Shown: piece by piece, positions 1 through 10,200 of the stretch
Layout of the letters: the number at the start of each line of letters is the position of its first letter
Numbering within the stretch: the stretch's first letter is position 1
Assembly (NCBI GenBank): GCA_013306675.1
Contig: JABLUY010000042.1
Coordinates: 62,001 to 126,000 of the forward strand
Direction of reading: 5' to 3'
Origin: Thraustochytrium sp. TN22
Lineage: Eukaryota; Sar; Bigyra; Thraustochytrida; Thraustochytriidae
Length of the DNA stretch: 64,000 nucleotides
Program-made: the position numbers and the translations under genes
The notes under the pieces: model-generated
Seen by the model: only the letters and a program-made list of their open reading frames with translations
Told to the model about the DNA's origin: nothing
The model's database searches: none

Positions 1-103
1 AATGCGCACTTCGCGAGCACTTCGAGCACTGCCAGTGGCACGCGTACTAACTCTAAGTGCAAGGTGACTTTCTGATAACCTACGTGTCGAAGTTAGGCCC
101 AGA

Positions 104-1306
104 TCAAGGGCGCGCCTCGTTGACCTCATTCTTGGCCATGGCGGCCATGGTGGCGCAGAGTTCGATAGCAAAATCGGGGGCGAATTCGCCGCCAAGAGTC
201 TCGGAGCCATGAAGGCCGCCCATGATCATGCGGCATGTGGCTGGGATACCCTGCTTGACGAGGCGGCGATAGAAGAGGATGCCCTCGTCGCGGAGCGGGT
301 CGAGCTCGTGCACGGCGATGGAGATGCGTGGGAAACGGGCGAGGTCGTCGTCAGACGCAAAAGCGGGCCAGGCGAGCGGGTTCTTTTCCTTGATGGCCTC
401 CATGCTGTAGCCGGCGGCCATGCGCAAGGGATCGTCCTTGGGGAAGCACAGATAGAGCCCATTGCTCTCGCTGTCGAGATGGCTCGAGCCGAGGACACCG
501 TTGTCCTTGACGTCCTGCGGCCAGGTGCCGGCGATGTACGGACAGGAGCAGTGCAGACCGTGCTGGACGAGGTCGCGGCGGTCCTCCTGGATCGCCTTGA
601 GCGTCACCGCCAAGGTGAGGTTGGCGCCGCCACTCTCACCTGCGATGAGGATTCGGCCGTCGATGCCGAGCTTCTCCTTGTTGGCGTGCACCCACTTCAC
701 GGAGCTGTAGCAGTCGTTGAGGCCGGCAGGGAACTCGGCCACCTCCTTGTTCGACTCCGTAGGCACCTCGCAGTTGCGGAACGAGGGCAGCACCACGACG
801 ATACCCTGCCTGGCCAGCAGCTTGGCGAGGTTCTGGAAGATGGAGTCGAAGGGGCTCATCGACGCCATGCCGCCGCCGTGGATGTAAATCACGCAGGCGC
901 GTGTCCCCTCTGCAGCCTCGTCCTGCGGCCGCACGATGGACAGCACGACGGAATTGCCGTCTGGCTCCGAGATGATGGTCTCCTGAGAAAACTCCAGGCC
1001 GTCCTCCCTGTACAGCGCGCGCACCTCCGCGGGCGGCTCCGGGATGGCGCCCTCCTGCGCCATCTGCGCAACCGTATCGTTGATCATGCCTTCCATCTGC
1101 ACGCGGTGCTTCAGCATCTCCTCCCGCGACTTGAATTCGCCGCCGCAAACCGCAAAGAGCGAGCCCCACATGGCCCACGGCTTGACAAAGTCGCTCTTGA
1201 GGCGCGGGTCCAGCCGCTCCTCGTTTTGCAGCTTCGCCCAGCACCTCTCGTACACTTCTGCATGCTTGGGGTCCAGCCCGCTGCTGCTGCCCTCGCGCGT
1301 CGCCAT
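104..1306 (-). CDS. Esterase A, alpha/beta-hydrolase (HSL/abhydrolase-3 type)
   Basis: A 400-residue serine hydrolase of the hormone-sensitive-lipase-like alpha/beta-hydrolase fold, expected to hydrolyse carboxylic esters; the substrate is unknown. The oxyanion motif HGGGM, the nucleophile elbow GESGG (Ser about 225), the acid in HELDPLRDEG and the histidine in GLHGSE form a complete triad in family order. The first 100 residues form a helical cap region shared with the four relatives in this window. There is no signal peptide or membrane segment, so a cytosolic location is likely. ATG at 1306 starts the conserved MATR block, and the C-terminal NEARP ending is shared with the paralogues. It is the most divergent minus-strand copy (GESGGAN rather than GESGGGN). 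Confidence 0.9.
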   Translation of the reverse strand: MATREGSSSGLDPKHAEVYERCWAKLQNEERLDPRLKSDFVKPWAMWGSLFAVCGGEFKSREEMLKHRVQMEGMINDTVAQMAQEGAIPEPPAEVRALYREDGLEFSQETIISEPDGNSVVLSIVRPQDEAAEGTRACVIYIHGGGMASMSPFDSIFQNLAKLLARQGIVVVLPSFRNCEVPTESNKEVAEFPAGLNDCYSSVKWVHANKEKLGIDGRILIAGESGGANLTLAVTLKAIQEDRRDLVQHGLHCSCPYIAGTWPQDVKDNGVLGSSHLDSESNGLYLCFPKDDPLRMAAGYSMEAIKEKNPLAWPAFASDDDLARFPRISIAVHELDPLRDEGILFYRRLVKQGIPATCRMIMGGLHGSETLGGEFAPDFAIELCATMAAMAKNEVNEARP

Positions 1307-1873
1307 CGTGCTTGCCTTCTGTCCTTCTCTCCTTTAGCTAACTATCTAAGATAGCAGTGCCTTCCTCCCTGGCCTCCTTGTCCTGCCTCTTTCTTGTCCT
1401 GCCTCCCTCACGGTTTGCGTTTTGCAGGGCGTTTTGCAGGCATCGATCGACCTCAGGCTCGGTGTCGCTCAGTGCCGCCAGGCGACTGCTAATTAGAGCT
1501 AACAAGCGAACAGACGGCCTCGGTCGTCTGAGCGATGACAAGCGGCCTGTGCGATGCAGTGACGAGCCTCACACGGCCGGAGTGATGCCGATTCAGTGCG
1601 GCCGCTGCAGCGCAGGGCGCGGCGCGGCGCCGGTGCGCCGCCTGGCCGGCCGGCTGCGCTCTGCCTGACTGTGAGGGCTTTTGTGAATGTTCCTGGCCAA
1701 GGGCCCGTCTCGATCTTGCATTGACAGTGAAGTGCACAAGGACCCGGTGCGGCGCGCGCAGAGATAGGCGCATGGCAACCCTGCGGACGGGCTCAGCTCG
1801 GACATGATTCATACTTTCTCGTGACTTTTTCGTGTTATTCCTGCTGTCGCGGGGGTGAATCTTCAAGTCAAAC
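1307..1873. other. Intergenic spacer between esterases A and B
   Basis: About 570 bases lie upstream of esterase A and downstream of esterase B. I see no coding region with the base usage of the neighbours. Two copies of TGAC(A/T)GTGA lie here (1666-1674 and 1722-1730), both on the plus strand and therefore antisense to the flanking genes. Confidence 0.5.
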
Positions 1874-3058
1874 TCAAGGGCGCGCCTCTTGAAGGGAATT
1901 TTTTGCCATGGCGGCGAGGGAAGAAAAGTGGTCGATGGCAAAGTCGGTGACGCAGTCGCCCATGAGCTCGGACGCGTGCAAGGCGCCCATGAGCTGGCGG
2001 CACGTGACGCGCGCCCCTTGCTTGGCGAGGCGACGGTAAAAGAGGATACCCTCGTCGCGCAGCGGGTCAAGCTCGTGCACGACGATGACGGTGCGCGGGA
2101 ACTGCTTGAGGTCGTCGTCCGTGGCGAAGGATGGCCAGGCTAGGGCGTTCTTGTCCCGAAAAGCCTCGAGGCCATAGCCCTCGGCCTCACGCGTCTTGCC
2201 AGAGAAGCGCAAGAAGAGCCCGCTGCACTCGCTGTCGAGGTGGCTCGTGCCGAGGATGCCATTGTTGCTAACGTCCTGTGGCCAGGTGCCCGCGATGAAC
2301 GGGCACGAGGCATGAACGCCGTGCTGGATGAGGTTGCGGCGGCCCTCCCGGATCGCCTTGATCGCGACAGCCAGCGTTAGGTTGCCGCCGCCGCTCTCGC
2401 CGGCGATGAGGATGCGGTCGTCGATACCGAGGCGGTCCTTGGAATCGTGGACCCACTGCAGCGTGCTGAAGCAGTCGTTGAGGCCGGCCGGAAAGGGCTC
2501 CACTTCTTTGTTGGTCTCGGTCGGCAGCTCGCAATTGCGGAACTCGGGCATGACCACCACCATACCCTGCTTGGCCATGAGCTTGCCCACGTTCATGAAG
2601 ATCGCGTCGAAGGGGCTTCCCGACGACATGCCGCCGCCGTGGTAGTACACCACGCACGGTAGCGGGCCCTCCTCGCCGGCGCTCTTGGGCCGTATCACCG
2701 ACAGCAAGATGGTGTTGCCATCCGGCTGTGAGGTGATGGACTCCCGCGAGACATCCAGGCCATCGTCGGAGAATAGCGCGCGCATCTCCGCGGTGGGCGG
2801 CGGGATGACGCCGTCCTCGAACATCTGCATCGACGCCTTTCCGATCATCTCGTTCAGCTCCTCGCGTCTTTGAATCAGCTCCTCGCGCGAAGCGTAGTCG
2901 TGCCCGGCGGCCTTGTAAAAGACGCCCGCCAGCGTCCACGGCATCATGAAGCCGCTCTTGAGCCGCGGGTCCACACGCTCATCCTTTTGCAGCTTCTCCC
3001 ACGCCGCTTCGAACAGGCCCTTGAGACCATCTTCGACGCCGTCCACGCGCGTGGCCAT
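1874..3058 (-). CDS. Esterase B, alpha/beta-hydrolase (HSL/abhydrolase-3 type)
   Basis: A 394-residue paralogue of esterase A with an intact triad: HGGGMSSGSPFD oxyanion loop, GESGGGN elbow (Ser about 222), HELDPLRDEG acid and GALHASE histidine. The N-terminal MATRVDGVED start at 3058 aligns with MAARAEGVDA of esterase F, and both proteins are 394 residues, so B and F may be the closest pair. No secretion signal is visible. A TGACAGTGA site (3115-3123) lies 57 bases upstream of the ATG and reads antisense to the gene; esterase F has the same arrangement. The ester substrate cannot be inferred from the sequence. Confidence 0.9.
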   Translation of the reverse strand: MATRVDGVEDGLKGLFEAAWEKLQKDERVDPRLKSGFMMPWTLAGVFYKAAGHDYASREELIQRREELNEMIGKASMQMFEDGVIPPPTAEMRALFSDDGLDVSRESITSQPDGNTILLSVIRPKSAGEEGPLPCVVYYHGGGMSSGSPFDAIFMNVGKLMAKQGMVVVMPEFRNCELPTETNKEVEPFPAGLNDCFSTLQWVHDSKDRLGIDDRILIAGESGGGNLTLAVAIKAIREGRRNLIQHGVHASCPFIAGTWPQDVSNNGILGTSHLDSECSGLFLRFSGKTREAEGYGLEAFRDKNALAWPSFATDDDLKQFPRTVIVVHELDPLRDEGILFYRRLAKQGARVTCRQLMGALHASELMGDCVTDFAIDHFSSLAAMAKNSLQEARP

Positions 3059-3564
3059 GGTTTTGGCCTAGCCACCTTGCCACCACCCGTGACCTGCCTG
3101 ACTCTGAGGCCGCCTGACAGTGAGTGAATGATGAGGGATGCGAGTCTGCTCCACCAGCTTGTGGCCCCGCCGCCCCGCCGCCCGCCGATCCCCCACTGTT
3201 CGTGCTTGCGCCCCGCGCCAGCTCGGATCTTGCCACACGGCCTGTGTTCTGGCAGCGAGATCAGCGCCTACTGCAGAGGGCGGACACCATGTCACGCCTG
3301 TCACCCGCCACGGCCTCGGACACTAAGTAGTACTTCAGCCTGAGGTTGGCCGGCAGGTCGTCGGCGCACAAACGCAAGCTCAGCCTGCCAGTGGCTCAGA
3401 GTCGCCGGTTCCTGCGCGAGCGCGGCGGCTTCGGACCGCTGCGCCGGGGGCCCATCACTTGACTTCGCGACAGCCTGATCCGAAGGGAAAAAAGGAAGAA
3501 GGAAGATGTCGGCACTGCAAAAGCTGCAAAGCTAAAATCACTTTTACATTGATTGCACCGGCAA
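3059..3564. other. Intergenic spacer between esterase B and IDE-like 1
   Basis: About 500 bases hold the presumed promoter of esterase B and the 3' end of the first M16 peptidase. A TGACAGTGA copy lies at 3115-3123. Several short open frames overlap here, but none has the codon bias of the neighbouring genes. Confidence 0.5.
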
Positions 3565-6500
3565 TCAATCTTGTTCTGGGTAAAAGCTCTGCGTGGAACG
3601 AAAGTCCGAGACCGAGGGCGTCGAGATGTCGAGCGCGTCCGCATGGTTGGCGCCATAGTAGCCGACGGTCAGCTTCTTGCGGCGCTCAGCATCGAGCATG
3701 TGGACGTGGAGCGCAGAGACCAGGTCGTCCTTGGAGACCGTCTGCACGGCCTCAACGAGGTGCGCCGTGCGGGCGAAGCGGTACTTTTGCGAGCGAATGC
3801 GCGAGGACCAGCGGCCGAGCTCGGCAAAGACCGTCTTGTCGCGCACGAGCAAGTTCTCGACCACGGCAGCCTTGTTGGCTGCAACGGTGTCCTCCGACAT
3901 GGGTTCCAGGACGCTGTCGGCAAAGTATCGCAAGAAGGCCTCGATGCGGTCGTCAAGCTCGCGTGGGTCGGCGCGCGAAGACTGCACGATGACGTGCAGC
4001 GAAGCGACGCCAGCGTCGAAGCGCAGGCCGCTAAAGACGATGTAGCCGAGCTGCTCCTCGGTGCGCAGGCGATTAAAGCAGGGCTCCCGCAGAATATGCG
4101 CCAGCACGCGCAGTGTGGCCTCGAGGCGCGCGTCGTCCAGCACCGGGGCTACCTGGAAGAGCACTTCAACGGCCGAGTTGATGTTGGCCGGGTCCCGCGC
4201 GTGCTGCAGATAGAGTGCCTCAGGGCCGGGCGCCAGATCTACGACGCGAGAGGCGGACGCATCACTCAACACGCGCGCCGGCGCGGCGAGCGCCTTGGCG
4301 GGAAGGCGCTCTCGCACGCGTTGCGCGATGGCGACTGCGTCCGCCGGCGTGAAGTTGCCCAGGACGAGCGTCTCCAGTGTGCTGGACTCGAGGAAGCGCA
4401 GCGCGTGCGCGCGGACCTCGCCAACGTCTTGGATCTCTTGGAGCGCAGCAATCTTCTCCGCCACGTCCCAACGCGGCGTGTTCAGCAAGAGCTTGCTGCT
4501 GTGCTTGGCGTGCTGGTAGGTCTGCTCTTTGTCGAAGTTTCTGTAGTTGAGGTCGAGTCTCTCTTTGGTGCGCGCGAACTCCTTTGCGGCGAGGGCAGCC
4601 TCGTTCGAGAGCGTTTCAATGATGCGCTCCAGTAAGACGTGAACCTTGTGCGTGAAGCCGCCCACGGTGATCTCAAGGCTGTTTGTGTTGTTGCTGATGC
4701 TGTAGAAGAGACCCGCAAGCTCGGCATCGTAGGCGAACTCGTTCAGGTGCTCCTCCAGCAGTCGCGAGTACAGCGACGAGAGGACGGCCGCGCGGGGGCT
4801 CAGATAGGCCTCGTTGCTGCGCAACACGATGTTCACGGCGCCTTTTGGCACGCCAAAGACCGTGTCCTGCTTGAACCACAGCAGGCCGCCCACCTCGGGG
4901 CCGCTCGCCACGAGCGCGGGCGGCCGCCACACGTCAGCGCCCTCAGGCCACGGCGCGAGCACCGAGGCCGGCTCCAAGTGCCGCTCGCCCTCGCCCTCGC
5001 CCTCCTGCACAGCCGCCACCTCGGTCTGGATCGCCTCGCGCAGGACGCGTCGCATAGGTTTGGGTTCGTCCTCCCCGGCGCGGACGCACGCAAGGCGTGA
5101 GGCCAGAGACTTGCGGCGCTGGCCGAAGGACGCCTGCACTGCGTCCTCATCGAGGGCGCGAGGCTCCTCAAACGCATGCACGGTAAAGTCCGTAGGCAGA
5201 AACTGGTTGGGCTCCGGCAGATGAAGATGGACACGCTCGCGGAGGCCTCTCTCAAGGGTAGCGAGCGGGTCTGCGGAGAAAGGGTCCCAGGCCTCCAGCT
5301 TGGCCGAGTCAAGCGCGCTACAGCGGTGTCGGGTGCCGTACCAGGTCTCCACGTCGGTCGCCACGTCCTCGAGGCCCGGGTGCTGCACGATGAGCTGCAT
5401 GCGCGACGGCACGAGCAGCGACAGCAGGTCGGTAATGTCCTCGCGCGAGTACTCGCGGGGCAGGCCAGCACAGAGCACGTGCTCGGGCGGGTAAATCTGC
5501 ATCGCGGAGGCGAGCCGCGTTACGTAGCCTGCAGGCGCGGCCGGCGCCTGGAAGCGGAATGAGTTGGCGGACCGCGTGGCGATCTCGTCCCAACGCCAGC
5601 GCTCAACACCTGAGAACTCGTCACGGACCAAGAGCTGCAGGTAGGCGTAGACGATGGCGACGATTTCGTCCACGTGCTGGATGCCCTGCTTCGTGCACTT
5701 GATCGTGACGCTGAAGACGCCGAAGTCCGACTGGTTGTAGCTCTCGCCCGCACTGAGCGCGTTCGCCCAGCCCAGTTCGGTCTTGAGTACAGCCAGCGCC
5801 GACCCAGGGCCCTCGTGGCCCACGAGGTGGCTCACGTACCGTGACGGCGCGCGCGCATAAACGCCGCGCAGCGAGGGCGTGGGCCAGGAGAGCTTGACGG
5901 TGTACAGCTGCTTGACCGGCACGATCTCGAGCAGGCGTCCCATCTCGCTCGTCGTGAACGGACCGGCCTCGCTGGCAGGGCCGTACGACGGTGCGGGCAC
6001 GTCCGTGTTGCGAATGTCGGAGAAGAGCGTCCGCACCCATGTGCTCAGGTCGTCCAGCGACTCGCGACCAAGCACCACGAGACGCATGCGATTCGCAGAG
6101 TAGTACCGCTCGTGGAAGGCCAGCAGGCGCTCCCGCACGTTGATGCCTGCCTCGCGTGGGTCGTCGCGCAGAGTCTTGACGTTACCTGTGGAGAACTTGT
6201 GGAACGGGTGCGCCGGGTTGCTCGTGGACTTGAGCAGCTGGAAAAGCCGCCGGCCGTCATTCTGGAGGTTCTTGGCAAACTCGCTGTCCACGGCGTTCAG
6301 TTCGCGGTCCGTGGCGGCCGCCGTGAAGAGTGGCGCGACGAAGAACTGCGCCAAGCGGTCCAGTGCACCCTTGAGGTGCGCGTGGCCTACGTCGAAGTGG
6401 TAGTTGGTCGCCTCCATGCTCGTGTACGCGTTGCTGCGCCCGCCGTGCTCCGAGAGGTACGACTTGTAGCTGTTCTCGTCCGGGTACTTTTCCGTGCCCA

Positions 6501-6735
6501 GAAAGAGCATGTGCTCCAAGAAGTGCGCGAGCCCGGGCACGTCCTCCGGGTCGCTGAAGTGGCCCACGTTGACGTCCATGGCCGCCGCCGCCTTCTCAGT
6601 GCGCGCGTCCGACACCACGAGCGCCTCCAGCCCGTTGTCCAGCCGCAGCCAGCGGTACTCGCGCTCGTCGTTGGCGCTCTTTTGCACGGCCGCGCTCGGG
6701 TCCGCCACCGCGCTCATCCACGCCGTCGTCGCCAT
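3565..6735 (-). CDS. Insulin-degrading-enzyme-like M16 metallopeptidase 1
   Basis: About 1056 residues, close to the roughly 1020 of insulysin. It should be a zinc endopeptidase that encloses and cuts peptides of limited length. The inverted zinc motif HFLEH is at about residues 71-75, and the distal zinc ligand Glu in AVDSEF is 81 residues after the first His (about 152), the spacing known for human IDE. Four M16-type halves follow, ending with the GYYGANHADALD block. ATG 6735 (MATTAWMSAVADP) is chosen because homology with the neighbouring copy begins there. The frame stays open upstream to an ATG at 6912 that would add an Arg/Ser/Ala-rich leader, possibly a mitochondrial presequence. No peroxisomal C-terminal tripeptide is seen. 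Confidence 0.9.
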   Translation of the reverse strand: MATTAWMSAVADPSAAVQKSANDEREYRWLRLDNGLEALVVSDARTEKAAAAMDVNVGHFSDPEDVPGLAHFLEHMLFLGTEKYPDENSYKSYLSEHGGRSNAYTSMEATNYHFDVGHAHLKGALDRLAQFFVAPLFTAAATDRELNAVDSEFAKNLQNDGRRLFQLLKSTSNPAHPFHKFSTGNVKTLRDDPREAGINVRERLLAFHERYYSANRMRLVVLGRESLDDLSTWVRTLFSDIRNTDVPAPSYGPASEAGPFTTSEMGRLLEIVPVKQLYTVKLSWPTPSLRGVYARAPSRYVSHLVGHEGPGSALAVLKTELGWANALSAGESYNQSDFGVFSVTIKCTKQGIQHVDEIVAIVYAYLQLLVRDEFSGVERWRWDEIATRSANSFRFQAPAAPAGYVTRLASAMQIYPPEHVLCAGLPREYSREDITDLLSLLVPSRMQLIVQHPGLEDVATDVETWYGTRHRCSALDSAKLEAWDPFSADPLATLERGLRERVHLHLPEPNQFLPTDFTVHAFEEPRALDEDAVQASFGQRRKSLASRLACVRAGEDEPKPMRRVLREAIQTEVAAVQEGEGEGERHLEPASVLAPWPEGADVWRPPALVASGPEVGGLLWFKQDTVFGVPKGAVNIVLRSNEAYLSPRAAVLSSLYSRLLEEHLNEFAYDAELAGLFYSISNNTNSLEITVGGFTHKVHVLLERIIETLSNEAALAAKEFARTKERLDLNYRNFDKEQTYQHAKHSSKLLLNTPRWDVAEKIAALQEIQDVGEVRAHALRFLESSTLETLVLGNFTPADAVAIAQRVRERLPAKALAAPARVLSDASASRVVDLAPGPEALYLQHARDPANINSAVEVLFQVAPVLDDARLEATLRVLAHILREPCFNRLRTEEQLGYIVFSGLRFDAGVASLHVIVQSSRADPRELDDRIEAFLRYFADSVLEPMSEDTVAANKAAVVENLLVRDKTVFAELGRWSSRIRSQKYRFARTAHLVEAVQTVSKDDLVSALHVHMLDAERRKKLTVGYYGANHADALDISTPSVSDFRSTQSFYPEQD

Positions 6736-7288
6736 GGCGGCCGACTGACGTGCGGCCAGGCGCCGGCACGCCACTGCCACGGCGCCGACGATGGTGCCGC
6801 GAGGAGCCGACGCGCTGCGCCGGCGGTGCAGCCGCTGCGTGCCTCGCGGCCCCTGCGCGCGTGCAGAGTTCGGGTTTGCCGACGGGGAGTCAGCACTTCT
6901 CATGAATCTCATCAGGAAACACGGTGGTGAGCGCCGAGAGCGCGGCGAGAGCACCAGCAAGCAAGAGAGCTGAGGCGTGCGTGCGTGCAAGAGAGGGAGA
7001 GGGTGCTTGGCGAGAGCGATGCAGCGAATGAGAGCTGCAGGATGAATCGAACGCACAAAGTTGTCTGCTCGCGGTTTGCAGGCCTCGTCGCAGTTCGGGT
7101 CTTGGTGGCCAAGGTCTCAGTCTGCAGCGTGATTAGTGCTTGATCGAAGCGTCTTGCGCGGCTGTTGCTTTGCAAGAACAGGCGACCACCAGCGCTCAGG
7201 CCAAGCCAGCCAGAAGCGAACCTCTTCGTAGATCGAAGCCGACTAAAAAGATTGAAGCCCTGACGTCGCACAAGACGTGCGGCGAGAG
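6736..7288. other. Spacer between the two M16 peptidase genes
   Basis: About 550 bases separate the start of copy 1 from the stop of copy 2. The part nearest copy 1 is GC-rich and may encode the optional N-terminal leader described for that gene. The part from about 7060 is less GC-rich and holds no recognisable gene. Confidence 0.4.
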
Positions 7289-10200
7289 CTAGCGGCGACG
7301 CCTTTCAGGGTGCGAAACACGCGCAGCGCTGTCGGCTGAGGTCTCATGTAGCTTCGACGACAGCGCCTCTCCACAGTAGAATCTGCTGTGCTCGGCGCGA
7401 AAGTCAGTCACAGAGGACGCAGGGACGTCGAGGTCGTCCGCATGGTTGGCGCCGTAGTAGCCAACGATGATCTTTTTGCGGCGCTCGGCGTCGAGCACGT
7501 AGTCATTGAAGGCGTCGATGAGATCGTCTTTGGACACTCCCACCACTGCCTTGACGAGAGACGATGTACGCGCGAAGCGGTACTCTCGCGAGCGAATGCA
7601 CGAGGACCACCGGCTGAGTTCCGCTACGGCCTCTTCGGTGTACATGACCAGACCCTCCGCCACTGCGTCCCTGTTGGCCCAGAAGACGTGTTCGGGCATG
7701 GGCTCCAAAACTTCTTCCAAGAAAAAGCGTAGAAAGGCCTCGACGCGCTCGTTGAGCTCGCGCGGGTTGGCGCGCGAAGACTGTACGATCACGTACAGCG
7801 AGGCGATGCCGGTGTCGATGCGCAGTCCGCTTATGACGGTATAGCCCAACTGCTCCTCGGTGCGCAGACGGTTGAAGCAGGGCTCCTGCAGAATATGCGC
7901 AAGCAGGCTCAGCGTGGCGTGGAGGGGTGCGTCATCCAGCACCGGGCCAACCTGAAAGAGCACCTCAACAGCGGAGTTGATGTTGGCTGGGTCCCGCACG
8001 TGCTGAAAGTGAACCGCCTCGGCGCCGGCGGTCAAGTCCACGACACGCGAGACGGACGCGTCGCTGAGGACGCGCGCCGGCGCAGCGAGTGCCCCGGCGG
8101 GAAGTCGCTGCCGTACACCGCGAGCGAGGTCGATGGCATGCGCCGGCGTGAAGTTGCCCACCACTAGCGTCTCGAGCGTACCGGCTGCGAGGAGGCGCCG
8201 CGCATACGCGCGAACCTCGCCAACGTCCTCGATTCGCTCGAGCGCGGGGATCAGCTCCGCCGTGTTTCGGCTCGGTTTGCTCAATCTCAGCAGCAACTCG
8301 CACCTCCACTCAGCGTGCTTATGGGGCTCCTCCATGTCATAGTCTCTGAAGCGGCGACTGAGCGTTTCCTTGACGCGCGCGAACGCCCTCTCGGAGAGTG
8401 CCCTTTCGTCCGAGAGCGTCTCAATGATGCGTTCCAGGAGCACGTGCATCTTGTCTGTGAAGCCGTGCACCATGATCTCCAAAGTAGTTGAGAAATCGTA
8501 GATGCCGTACTTGAGGCCGGCAAGGTCGGCATCGTAGGCGAACTCGTTCAGGTGCTCCTTCACAAGCCCCGTGAATAGCGACGAGAGAATAGTCGCGTGC
8601 GGGCTCTCGTGGTCCATACTGCTGTGAAGGATGACGTTCACGGCGCCCTTGGGCGCGAAATAGACCGTGTCCTGCTTGAACCAAACCAGGCCGCCCATCT
8701 CCGGCCCGCTCGCTACTAGCACGGGCGGGCGCCACACGTCAAAGCCCTCAGGCCACGGCGCCAGATTCGATGTGATCTCAAACAGCCACTCACGTGGACC
8801 CTGGCCAGACCGAAGACCCGCCACTTCAGTCTGCAACGCCTCAAGCAGAACCCGCAGCGTCGCCTTGGGGGGTCTGCTCCAAGGACGACTGCACACGAGC
8901 CGCGAGGCCAACGATTTGCGGCGGCGAAGAGGAAAAGACGCCCGGACCGCGTCCTCGTCCAGTGCTTGAGGTGTCTCAAAAGCGTGCACGCTAAAGTCCT
9001 CGGGCAGGAATTGGTTGGCCTCGGGCAGACGCAAATTCACACGCTCGTGGAGGTCGGCGGAAAGAACCTTCAGTGGGTTTGCGGTAAAGGGGTCCCAGGC
9101 CTCCAGCTTGGCCGGGTCGAGCGCGCTACAGCGGTACCGGGTACCATACCAGGTCTCCACGTCGGACGCCACAGCCTCGAGACCTGGATGTCGCACGATG
9201 AGCTGCATTCGCGATGGCACGAGCAGCGACAGCAGATCGGTAATGTCCTCGCGCGAGTACTCACGGAGCAGTCTTGGAGAGAGCACGTGCTCGGGCGGGT
9301 AAATCTGCATCGCAGAGGCGATCTGCCTGACGTGGGCTTCGCTTGAGCGCCACACCTTGAAGTAAAACTGAGTTGCGGACCGCAAGGCAATCTCATCCCA
9401 GCGCCAGCGCTCCACGCCCGAGAACCCGTCGCGGACGATGAGTTGCAGGTAGGCGTAGACGATGGCGACGATTTCGTCCACGTGCTGGATGCCCTGCTTC
9501 GTGCACTTGATTGTGACGCTGAAGACGCCGAAGTCTGACTCGTTGTAGCTCTTGCCCGCGCCGAGCGCGTCCGCCCAGCCCAGTTCGGACTTGAGCACAG
9601 CCAACGCCGACCCAGGGCCCTCGTGGCCCAAGAGGTGGCCCACGTACCGTGATGGCGAGCACTTGTATGCGCTGCGCAGCGAGGGTGTGGGCCAGGTCAG
9701 TCTGATGGTGTACAGCTGCTTGACCGGCACGACCTCGAGCAAGCGTCCCATCTCGCTTGTCGTGAACGGACCGGCCATGCTGGCAAGGCCGTACGACGGG
9801 GCGGGCACGTTCGTGTTGCGAATCTCGGAGAAGAGCGTCCGCACCCATGTGCTCAGGTCGTCCAGCGACTCGCGGCCAAGCACCACGAGACGCATGCGAT
9901 TCGCAGAGTAGTACCGCTCGTGAAAGGCCAGCAGGCGCTCCCGCACGTTGATGCCTGCCTCGCGAGGGTCGTCGCGCAGAGTCTTGACGTTTCCCGTGGA
10001 GAACTTGTGGAACGGGTGCGCCGGGTTGCTCGTGGACTTGAGCAGCTGGAGAAGCCGCAGATTGTCATTCTGGAGGTTCTTGGTAAACTCGCTGTCCACG
10101 GCGTTCAGTTCGCGGTCCGTGGCGGCCGCCGTGAAGAGCGGCGCGACAAAGAACTGCGCCAAGCGGTCCAGTGCGCCCCTGAGGTGCGCGTGGCCCACGT

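Noticed and set aside
209-1354. Long plus-strand frame opposite esterase A, and similar antisense frames opposite other genes
   Set aside because: They mirror real genes with intact catalytic motifs on the other strand. Long antisense frames are expected at this GC content.
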